From positions 310,001-374,000 of the forward strand of contig JAKMXF010000122.1 of NCBI GenBank assembly GCA_024704765.1: DNA of 64,000 nt. The letters run 5' to 3'. A program made the position numbers and the translations under genes. The notes below the pieces were generated by a model that searched no databases, was not told where the DNA came from, and saw nothing but the letters and a program-made list of their open reading frames with translations. This DNA comes from Oopsacas minuta (lineage: Eukaryota; Porifera; Hexactinellida; Lyssacinosida; Leucopsacidae). This document shows positions 55,298 to 64,000 of the stretch, piece after piece. Numbering within the stretch: the stretch's first letter is position 1; every line of letters starts with the position of its first letter.

Positions 55298-57714
55298 TGT
55301 TGCAGTCAATGTATATAATCGGTCAATTTATAAATAGACTGAAATTTCCAGTAAATTTGTGAATTGACTGATTCACTCAGGCTATTTACTAATTAACTAG
55401 AATTTTGGGCCATTTTCAAATTGACTGAATCATTGGTTGGTAATTTGACAGATTGACTGAAGCGTATTGCGAATTTAATTAATTGATATCAATGTGCATT
55501 AAAAGCATGTGATTACAGCATACTGACTTAAAAATTCATATATCGTTGTCATTCAGTTCTTGTTGGGGCAGGTCATAGTCGCGTGACACTTGTTATTACA
55601 TTTAAGTCCAGCCTTGAAACATTTACATTAGATTGATTTGCATTGTTTGCCATTTTCTAGACAGTTGCACTTGGCAAACTCTTGTCCACCACACTTAGAC
55701 CCTTGTTGAACAGCTTGTCGCAGGGCTATTTCTTTATCCGTGGTGAAATCGTTTACACTGTACAGCGGATGGGGACACAAATCAAATTGATTTTGACTGT
55801 AAGATCCTTTCAGGGTTCCTGCACGGATTACTATACGGTACATGTCATTTTCATTTCTTTTCAGAATTACACCCATGATGTTTCGAGGATCACCTCCACC
55901 GCGATCCACAAAGGGATTGGAATAATTACATTATCTCCAGGGTTGCCAGCAACCTGCTCTAGACGACTACGTTTCAACATGCGTTCGGCCTGAGTTATCT
56001 GTCCTTCAGCTGCTCTCTTGTGATTGAGTTGAATATTGTCGTGCCTTATTTGGATATCGGTTACCTGAGACGAAGGAGCAGATAAAGATGATGAAGAAGT
56101 AGCTTCTGAGGCATCAGGTGACTTATCTTCTTATGTAGGAAGATTTGGAGAAACTGTGGTCAGGTTATCTGAAGAGACTTGAGAGGGGTCAGACCGTCTT
56201 CGGACACAAGGCATACTAGGATTTCACTAGGAAGGGATACTGAACGTAGTCTACCTTGTGCATCACGCCCAAACAGGGCCTTGAATAGGGATTGTTTAAT
56301 TCCAGAATGGTAACCACTGTTCTTCTGAAACTGCACAAAACGAAGCCTAGTTGGCAAATCTATGGAATCGTTGTCACCTAACCAGGCAGTTAGTATGTCT
56401 TTGACGTCACAATTAAGTCTCTCAACTCGCCCATCCCTTTCGGGATGGCGAGGTTTACCATGGATCATAACTAGATCAGGCGACATAACCTTCAGTTCAG
56501 TGATAACTGATGCTGTAAATTCACTGCAGTTGTCACTCAGAGAATTTGAGGGGCGCCTAGCAACAAGAAAATGTGAACCAGTTCCCACGCGAGTTCAGCA
56601 GCACATTTGGAAGTCAAAGGGCGTAATACACAGTACTTTGTTAAGTGGTCTTGATAAACCATGATCCAGCGATATGAAACTTCGCCCATAGACTACATGT
56701 CAATGAAATCAACCTGAGCACGAGGACAAAAGTCTTTGGACAAAATTGACTTCACAACAACACCCTTAGTGGTGGCACGCTTACGTTTCTGTGGATATTG
56801 AACACAGAGAGATTTGTAGAACTCAATGGATCGCGAAGGACGTTTGCATATTTGTTCACAGCTTTAGTCATCTTGTCTCGACCGCCATCCCCGCATGCAA
56901 TATGGGCGCGTTTAATGATGTCGAATATATCGTCCATGTGAGTAAAGTGAACACGTTATTGGGAGCCTTCACTTTGCTTTGAATTAACTTCTCAACATAA
57001 CCACACTGAAGAACTTCCTACCTGTAAAATATATAAATTATGTCTCTTAATCGATTCCAGCAACAAGTACACAACCGTAGTGCGCAATATTAATGCTACA
57101 TTTTCCGTGTACAGCAAAGGAAAACCAAACCATCGTACGTACGTAGGCTCTAGAAAATTAGAGAACTAATTATGGTATTGTATGGAATATTTATTTGACC
57201 TGAATCCAAGTAATGTAGCCAAGACCCAAGTTTTGCTAATTATTTGTTCACATACCTGCCAATGATATAGTATTGACTGTTGGACTTCTTTGTGGTGTCA
57301 GATGCAACTTTGACATCTTCAAGCAACAAAAAATACTCATATTGGTCATCAATAATGATTTGGTATCAAGGCATTCCCATTCCAATATCTCCTCACAAGA
57401 AGGTTCCATAGTGTCTGACATCGTTTAGAGTTATGAGGGTGTTCATATTACCTTGCTTTTTTATACTCCAGAATATTTCATATCGATAGATGCTTGCCTT
57501 TGATATGTTATTATTGAGGATACGCTACTTTGAGTCAGGATTCTCTTCTACATTTTCAATTTTTAAGTTAAGTTGACGTATATGTTTTGCAGAAACAATA
57601 ATTGCAAGATTTCCCATATTCACTAAATTATTGATTTGACAGTCAATCTGTCAAAAACGCCGACCAATGATTCAGTGAATTTGTAAATTGGCTGAATTTA
57701 TACATAACTATAAC
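55298..57714 (-). mobile_element. Ginger-like transposon 2
   Basis: 2417 bp, with TATA directly outside each end (55294-55297, 57715-57718). The left end is TGTTGCAGTCAATGTATA; the right end in inverse is TGTTATAGTTATGTATAAA. It shares long repeats of the GTCAATTTGTAAATTGAC type with copy 1 (32253-33408), but they are more diverged. It contains an integrase gene on the minus strand and sits inside the 119-bp satellite. Confidence 0.82.
55560..57440 (-). pseudogene. Ginger-like DDE integrase/transposase (KRBA2-like), broken
   Basis: The exon near 57410-57256 (LDTKSLLMTN, EYFLLLEDVKVASDTTKK) matches copy 1 and ends at a GTATGT donor. The integrase zinc domain follows (56937-56752: DIIKRAHIACGDGGRDKM, normally HxxxH...CxxC). 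The DDE core reads AQVDFIDM, YRWIMVYQDHLTKYCVLRPL, LSDNCSEFTASVITELKV and HGKPRHPERDGRVERLNCDV, about 35 residues between the last Asp and Glu. After it come GIKQSLFKALFG and, at 55909-55560, MGVILKRNENDMYRI, DLCPHPLYSVNDFTTDKE and the Cys-rich tail with a TAA inside it. Such integrases resemble those of gypsy retrotransposons. Several frameshifts and stops; inactive. Confidence 0.83.
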
Positions 57715-57718
57715 ATAT

Positions 57719-57976
57719 ATATGTTCAAAATGTTGAAATAGTACGTATACACAAAATGTAGGCCTCCAACCATTGAAATTTTGTACAAAATGAAAAAGAA
57801 TGAATGAATACACATGTCAGCGATGAAATTCCATGAAAATATGTTAGAAAGTTGAAGTAGTGTGTATACACAAATTATGGATCTGCAAACACTGGAATTA
57901 TGTATGAAATGAAGTAAACGAATCAAAACACCAGTCAGAGCTGAAATTCAGTGTATATATGTGGAAATAGTTGATA
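57719..57976 (-). repeat. Satellite array, 119-bp unit, segment 2
   Basis: About two units (GAAATAGTACGTATACACAA, ATGAATACACATGTCAGCGA, AATCAAAACACCAGTCAGAG) between the Ginger-like element and the Tc1. It continues segment 1 and shows that the insertions landed inside one array. Confidence 0.85.
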
Positions 57977-58798
57977 TACAGTTTGTCCCATAATTATTGA
58001 GACTAACACCATTTTAATGCAACCTTGACCACTTTTCTTAATACATTGTTGCCGTTAAGTTTTATTCTATTGAACAATAGTATTGACTCTATTAATAGAT
58101 TTGAGCATGTTTATATTTCAATTTTGTCTGTATTTTTAGTTTTCAAGTATTTTTATGATGATGACCTAACAATTATTGCTAATAATTATTAAATTACAGA
58201 TTGTATATTATTATTTCTTAGATAGAACAATTTATCAAGCGGGATAAAATTAGAATACTTTTCCAAGGAGGAAAACACGCAGTAAATCAAATAGCTGCCA
58301 CTCTATGAGTTGGGCAGGCGACTGTATTTCGCGTTGAGAAAACTCTCAAAGAAGTTACAAATTTACATCACAAGAAAGGTGTTGGAAGGCCTGCTATTCT
58401 TAGAAACCTCATCAAGTATAGCATTGCGCAATTTGTTAGGCATGATAAAAGGAAGACTATACGTGGAATTGTCACAAATCTAGAAGAGAAAAGTGCTACT
58501 AAAGTGTCCAAGAGTACAACTGGAAGATGCCTACAGGAAATGAAGTACAGCAAGCCTTGGGCAACACTTGTACCAATGCTAAGTGAGACAAACAAGCTCT
58601 TACGTATTGAGTGGGGCAAGAAAAATGAGAATATTGATTGGTGTCACGCTGTGTTTGCAGATGAAGCTTCTTTCTGGCTCAAACCTGGTCGAGTTAGGCT
58701 ATGGACAAAAAGAAATCAGAAATTCATTAGCCAACAACCAAGCATTCCACTAAATTACACATTTGGGCAGCCTTTTCGAGTATGGGGACCTTCCCTCT

Positions 58799-58810
58799 GT
58801 GTTCACAGAG
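58799..58810 (+). repeat. Target duplication GTGTT and left terminal heptamer of Transib 2
   Basis: GTGTT (58799-58803) then CACAGAG (58804-58810), one base off the consensus heptamer CACAGTG. Confidence 0.92.
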
Positions 58811-61800
58811 GCACGAAATGGCTAAAACCTGGAAGTAGGTATTAGGGTACTAGATAACGTATTAAACTATATTATTGACATATGGGGAATCGTACCCAAG
58901 GAATCGATTGACATAACTAGATTTTTTCTAAGTCTTTGGGTGTGAATGTAATGACGTCATTGTCACATTCAAAAATATTTTGATTTTTTTATCGATTTCA
59001 ATCTAGCCGATTTGTGAGCTATAGGTTCAGAAATTGAATGTTTTATGTTTTGAAATTATTAGCACTATTTAATGTACATTGAACTACAAACTACAACGTA
59101 TTTATAATTAGAGAATTCACCAAAATATCTTGACAGCTCTTTAACTCAGATAGATCTGGCTCCGAATCGTTTTTGGTAATATTACGAGATGATGCTAATA
59201 TTGGATCACTTTGACAGATAAGCCTGACGAACACATCTTTAACGTTGTCCTCAAAGCTAAATTTTCTTGAGAGTCTCTCACAGTATCGCCTGTCCAATTT
59301 ATTGCAAGATTCAAGGCCTTCTTCAGACAATTCTATGCAAACCCACCATTATGATCTGCAATTATTTGTGGTGCATTGGCTGGAAGTTTATGTAAAGTAG
59401 GGATTACATGTGCCTATGAAAAATTAGTTAAAATGGATTCGTAAGTATCTCGGTATACATTATCAAGGCCTTCAGTATCCACTTTCCTGTTGCTATTATA
59501 CAATCTCAGGATAGCACTCAAATTATTAAAGATTGTAGTGACAACTTGATGTGTCTCATGAGGAACAACCATCAATACCCAATAGAGAAAATCTTGCAAA
59601 GTATCATCGCTACGTGTGAAGCATCTCCGAACAACATTTCCGGTTGTGGTAGTTCCTTCTTGGATTGATGGTGTATCAATGGATATACTAAGTTTTTCTT
59701 CAATAAGGCTAGTAATAAATTTCTTGGCCCCAAGAATTATTGGCGAAGTTGGTGACCATTTTTGAATAGCACCACACTGTAGATGGCAAATCAATAATAG
59801 GAACCAACTAAATGTTCCCAAATATGCATGTAGAGGAGAAGCTGATATGATATCTTTTTCTGAAATTGGTTTGTGTAGTAAATTGGATCTTTGATTTGTT
59901 GGCAAAGATAAAATTTCTTCCTCATCAACCTCATCAAATACATCACGTGCATCACGGATAGTTCTATTCATGGGAAAGCCATTGTTAACTATGCTAATAT
60001 CGTGTATCAGTTGGAACGTAGCAGTACACATTTGACAATTAGCACCACCAGCACCGCTTAAGATTTTTGCCATCTTTGTATCGAAATGAGCTCTTATGAT
60101 CTTGACCTCTCCATTGCCATTGTGTAAACTCAAACCACTCTCTTCAATAGAAGTTTCGTTATTTATTAATGAGTCCATCGAAAACTTGACACTCTCTTCA
60201 TTTTCTGGAAGGGCTAAGAGGGCAACTGGTCGAGTGCAAATGGCGAATTTGGATGATGAGGTTTCCATAGGATATGATCATTTGCATTTATGATTGCGTT
60301 AACCTTGAAACCAAATAAAATGAAGGTTTTAGTCGAGAGGTCAGGGTTAGATATAACTTGCTGGTAAACTCGATGACACCCAGAGCCATCTAAGCCATCG
60401 GATACTCGAACTTTCAGCGGATAGACAAGGGTATCAGGACTTAAGTTAGATACAATTCGTTCAACTGTATGGGTGAGTAGTCTGTTGTAAGAAATACCTA
60501 CTTCACATGGAAATTCTCTATGAATTATATGCACCTCATCCAGCAAATGAATTTGAGCCCGATGTTTAGCTACACTATTGTAGCCTGGTAACTTGAGATC
60601 TTCAGATAGTAACGTACGCCGAAGTTCTAAATACTTAGTTTTACCGATCTCAAGCGAATTGAAAAGAAAGGCAGATTTATCAAGTGTTAATTATGGATCG
60701 ATAGGAAATACGTTTCCCTTCTTGAGTATCTCTTTACAAACATTGGCGCTATTCATGTCCTGCTCCTCATTGCAACAAAGTAGTAAGAGATAAGTTGCAA
60801 GAGTCTTTGGGGATACATGCTCGTTTTCAGCGACTGATTCGAGGTGAGACTTAAGAGAAGAGAGCCGATTTCTCAATCCTTTGGTCGTTAAGTCAGCGAG
60901 TGATTTCTTTTTTGAAAAATTAAAGTCTTCTTCAAAGTTAATGGTTAATGAAGAAGAGGCACTTAACCTAGGCTTCTTTGGCAGAGGGCAGAAGCACATG
61001 GAATTCCAAGTATCAAGGTCCGAAAATTTATGAAAAGAGCTCTCTCTTTTTGAATATCATTGAACTTCAGACGAAAGAAATTTTGCTGATCTCGATCAAA
61101 ACCATGAGTTGAAATAAATTGGTCTGTGATTAAACGGGCGCTAAGTAATTTATGCTCACAATAAAACTGAAAAGCTTGAAGGGTGTTCATTTTCTAGATA
61201 ATTAATATATTATTTATTAACAATATTGTAAATTCAGGGCAAAAAGTAAGATTATATATATATATGCATGTTTGTTTTATAAGCTTATAAAATAAATTCT
61301 GAAATCTAAGAATTAAGGAACTTTTGAAGAAACTTTTTCACACAGTAGAAGAGTGTTGATTTTTTAATGGAATCTTTGTAAAAATACGTGATGGGAACAT
61401 TTATTTATATTAATTACAAGCTGAATTTTGTAAACACAAACATAAAATGTAAATAACTTTCCGTTTTGATTATATCGCTAAGCAACCATAATATTTATAT
61501 AAATTGTGAAAAGAGAATTTTAAAAAATATTAGATAAATTAAAAGGTTCATGCGATTGAAACTAAATATGCGCGAATTTTCGCGAACCTGGAAATTGTTG
61601 TATTTTATAGAGAATTAAAAATGCTATATTATAAAACTAAGGAGACAACTTGACAGAACGCGACAGACGAAGTTATGAGACTTCGAAGTTGAGTGACGAC
61701 AGAAACATCTAACAGAAAAATTTATCAAAATATTTGAGCTATTAAGGATTTATTATTTGAACTCCGCTTATATAATCACTATGATAAGAGAGTAGTCAAA

Positions 61801-62072
61801 ATGCAATGGAATGAAGTCTTTGGAATGTATTTGTTGCTTAGATACTAGAATTTACTTCATTGATATAAATGAATATCTGTGGTTTTCAAGAATAATTTCT
61901 GAGCAAGAAATTGTAATGCTTATTTACATTCCAGTTGTTCCTAAACTAAATGATGGATCATAACAATTTTAGATATTTCAAGTAATTGGACATTTCTCTT
62001 TCCAATGAACTTTAAATGGTAACTAATAATCGGATTGAAATTTTGACCAATTTCCAGGGGTGTGCCACTGTG
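58804..62072 (-). mobile_element. Transib 2 (RAG1-like transposon), complete ends
   Basis: 3269 bp. The left end is CACAGAGGCACGAAATGGCT; the right end in inverse is CACAGTGGCACACCCCTGGA. GTGTT lies directly outside both ends (58799-58803, 62073-62077), a 5-bp target duplication. Termini differ from Transib 1 after the first nine bases, so this is a separate subfamily. Inserted in a Tc1 transposase gene, in opposite orientation. Confidence 0.93.
59091..61190 (-). pseudogene. Transib transposase, RAG1-core homologue, second subfamily
   Basis: Starts MNTLQAFQFYCEHKLLSA at 61190; frameshift near 61000; a TAA at 60691 region (FPIDP then LTLDKSAFLFNSLEIGKTKY); frameshift near 60240; frameshift and a TAG near 59330-59410. 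Core features: VSDGLDGSGCH (Asp at 60399-60397), RPVALLALPENEES, HFDTKMAKILSGAGG (second Asp), CQMC (zinc pair), LHKLPAN where the second zinc His is Asn, and SEEGLESCNK (Glu). It then reads FSFEDNVKDVFVRL and CQSDPILASSRN. It parallels Transib 1 block by block but lacks the CCHC-like tail. Family and order are clear; lost zinc ligand, stops and shifts make it inactive. Confidence 0.92.
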
Positions 62073-62077
62073 GTGTT
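62066..62077 (-). repeat. Right terminal heptamer and target duplication of Transib 2
   Basis: CACTGTG (62066-62072, inverse of CACAGTG) followed by GTGTT (62073-62077). Confidence 0.93.
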
Positions 62078-62583
62078 TCTTTTGAAGGAATATGGACGCT
62101 ACCTTCTTTGTCAACATATTGGAATGGCATTGATTGAGCAAGCTGAGGTTTTTCATGGTCAGAAGTGGTTTCTCATTCAGGATAATGACCCAAAACATAC
62201 CTCAAGGATCGCCAAAGCTTGAATGGAGAAAAATATGAAGAAAAACCAAAGAAAATGGCCAAGTCAAAGTCCTGATCTCAACCTAATTGAGAAAATATTC
62301 GGTTGGATGAAGCAAAAGGTATATAAGGACAACTTTACTAGCTTGGTCCATTGGAAAAGAGGATCCAAGAAATATATGGGATTTTATCACTCCCGAATTT
62401 TTAGCACCATACTACAAGTCTATGAGTCATAGGTGTAGACTAGTGGTAGAACAGAATGGTTCAAAAATTAATTACTGATTTATTCGTTAGAGATTATCGA
62501 TATAATAGTAGAAATATTCAATGAAAATGTGGATTAAAATATTCTCCTTTTTGTTAGTCTCAATAATTATGGGACAAACTGTA

Positions 62584-63635
62584 GTATGTTACCATTCTAT
62601 ATTGATCTACAAACACTGCAACTATGTACGAATTGAAGAAAGTGAATGAATTCACCTGTTAAAAGTGAAATTCAGTGTAAATGTGTTGAGCAAGTTGAGA
62701 TATTATGAGTACACAATATCTACGTGGGCCACGCAATGGAGATATGTTCACTTGTTAGAGTGAGATTGAGTGTGAATATGTGGAGAAAGTTGAGATTGTA
62801 TGAGTACAATACATCTACGTAGTTTAAACTATTTAAATATTTGTAAGATGGTGGAAGAGAATCAATACACCTGTCAGAGGTAAAATTCAGAGTAAATTTG
62901 TGGAAATAGTTTAGACTTTATGAGTACGCTATATCTTCGTGGGTCAACCAATGGGAATATATTCAACAGTTAGAGGTGAGAATGTGTGTATGTATGTGGA
63001 GAATGTTGAGATAGTGTGTGTATACTAAATGTAGGTCTGCAACCACCGAAAGTAAGTACATTATGAAGAAAACGAATGAATGCAACTTTTAGAGGTGAGA
63101 GGAAGTGTATATGTATGCAGAAAACTTGAGATTGTATACTTGCAGTAGATGTACGTGGATCAAGCAAAGAATATATGTGTATAATGCTGGAAGAGAATCA
63201 ATGCCCACGACAGAGGTGAAATCCAATGCAAACACGTGGAGAAAGTTGAGATAGTATGATTACACCACATGTACGTGAATCAAGAAATGAAAATATGTGG
63301 ATAATTATGGAAGAGCATGAATACACCTGTCAGATGTAAAATTCAGTGGATATATGTGGAAAAGTTGAAATAGTGTGATAATCCAACATGTTGTTTGTGC
63401 CCAACCAATGCAATTATGTACGAAATGAAGAAAGTAAATGAATACAGCTGTAAGATGTTAAATTCAGTGTGAATATGTGGAGAAGTTGAGATATTACGAG
63501 TACACTATGTCTACGTGGGTTCAACCAATGTAAGCATGTCCAACTGTTATTGGGGAGATGGAGTGTAAATATGTGGAGAAAGTGGAGAGAGTATGATTAC
63601 ACTAAATGTCGTGGATCAAGCAATGTAAATTCAGG
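62584..63635 (-). repeat. Satellite array, 119-bp unit, segment 3
   Basis: About nine units with GTGGAGAAAGTTGAGAT, AGTACACTACATCTACGTGG, GGAAGAGAATCAATACACCT and GAGGTGAAATTCAGTGTA blocks. It continues segments 1 and 2 beyond the Tc1 insertion and fades near 63635. Confidence 0.88.
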
Positions 63636-63793
63636 GGAACAAATATGTTCAGTCCAATATCTTTGATGAAGTGTAGTTCCTTTTCCAAGAACCAGATTGA
63701 ACAGTTATAGTGTAAGATATGTAACAATGTATACTATTATAGTATTCAATGATAATCTGTACATTCTGAACAAGCTAAAAGATTCTAGACAAA

Positions 63794-64000
63794 ATGGAGA
63801 AGAATAGGCTGTCTATTGGTAATATATATTTGCAAGGGAAAAGCCAAAGCGAGATATTGAAGATTCAAAATTCCCCCAAGTCGCACAGGAAATTGATATA
63901 TCATACTATTACAAGAAATAAGGATAGTGATAGTACCTCAGACAGGCCGAGTAGTGGACGTCCAACATCTGCAACCATTACCCAGGAGAGAAAGGTTGTC
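63794..64000 (+). CDS. DD37D-type transposase N-terminus, runs off the right edge
   Basis: An ATG at 63794 opens 69 codons without a stop to the end of the window. MEKNRLSIGNIYLQGKSQSE starts like the DD37D transposase at 14221 (MEKERSAIVELFQKGK), with a helix-turn-helix (SEILKIQNSPKSHRKLI) and the linker DRPSSGRPTSATITQERKVV. In this family that linker joins the DNA-binding and catalytic halves. Its left terminal repeat was not identified. Whether the rest is intact cannot be seen. Confidence 0.75.
   Translation, partial: MEKNRLSIGNIYLQGKSQSEILKIQNSPKSHRKLIYHTITRNKDSDSTSDRPSSGRPTSATITQERKVV

Larger units (their letters stand above)
58222..62432 (+). pseudogene. Tc1-type transposase split by Transib 2
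   Basis: The frame starts at an ATA (58222, EQFIKRDKIRILFQGGK), suggesting a lost ATG, and meets one TGA in the helix-turn-helix (QIAATL then VGQATVFRVE). GVGRPAILRN is the GRPR-like motif. VFADEASFWLKPGRVRLW (58650-58710) carries the first Asp. The gene is cut at QPFRVWG (58803) and resumes at 62078 with VFHGQKWFLIQDNDPKHTS (second Asp), a TGA at 62221, and WPSQSPDLNLIEKIFGWMKQ (Glu). Spacing is near 34 with a small indel. Dead on several counts besides the insertion. Confidence 0.88.
57979..62581 (+). mobile_element. Tc1-type (DD34E) element, split by Transib 2
   Basis: Flanked by TA (57977-57978, 62582-62583). The terminal repeats CAGTTTGTCCCATAATTATT... are identical over at least 29 bp. 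Without Transib 2 and one 5-bp duplication it is 1329 bp. It sits inside the 119-bp satellite. Confidence 0.93.

Noticed and set aside
1-64000. CRISPR arrays, bacterial operons, tRNA or rRNA genes
   Set aside because: No direct repeats with unique spacers of CRISPR form, no Shine-Dalgarno-led gene chains, and no T-loop or cloverleaf pattern seen by eye. The tandem arrays present are diverged satellites.

Overview
The window looks like a TE-rich, AT-rich invertebrate nuclear genome, most likely an arthropod. A copepod such as a sea louse would fit, but that is a guess from style, not a proof. There are no operons and no ribosome-binding sites. Introns use GT/AG. Nearly every long open frame is a transposase or a fragment of one. 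The only recognisable host gene is one coding exon of beta-ureidopropionase (UPB1-like), minus strand, 7960-8325.

Layout. 1-2215: end of a MULE with a FAR1-like transposase. 2426-4398: foldback element with two 948-bp arms that matched wherever compared, flanked by GGAC. 4.4-10.4 kb: small inverted-repeat elements and the UPB1 exon. 10383-17505: a second MULE bounded by a 10-bp target duplication and carrying three nested elements (Tc1 DD34E, DD37D element, mariner). 17.5-24.8 kb: almost featureless. 24.86-26.07 kb: decayed Helitron Rep. 26.79-28.05 kb: 59-bp satellite. 29066-30412: DD37E element. 32253-33408: deleted Ginger-like element. 35608-36967: DD41D element. 38.3-39.8 kb: FLYWCH-type MULE relic. 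40152-41481: mariner relic. 43379-50052: Tc1-type element containing a Tigger/pogo element, which contains a Transib. 50.7-51.7 kb: hAT-like relic. 51.69-52.73 kb: 174-bp satellite. 52.73-53.74 kb: relic of an uncharacterised family. 53.9-63.6 kb: 119-bp satellite interrupted by a Ginger-like element (55298-57714) and by a Tc1 (57979-62581) that itself contains a second Transib. 63794-64000: start of another transposase running off the edge.

The most interesting content is the pair of RAG1-like (Transib) transposons. Both have complete ends, 5-bp target duplications (CACTA and GTGTT) and CACAGTG-type termini identical or nearly identical to the V(D)J recombination heptamer. Their proteins keep the D, D and E positions and the CxxC pair of the RAG1 core. 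Copy 1 also keeps the HxxxxH pair.

Most transposases here are broken by frameshifts or stops, so the window records successive insertions rather than cooperating genes. The nesting gives a relative order: Tc1 before Tigger before Transib in one place; satellite before Tc1 before Transib in another; MULE before Tc1, DD37D and mariner in a third. All calls were made by eye from translated motifs and terminal repeats; no database search was run.
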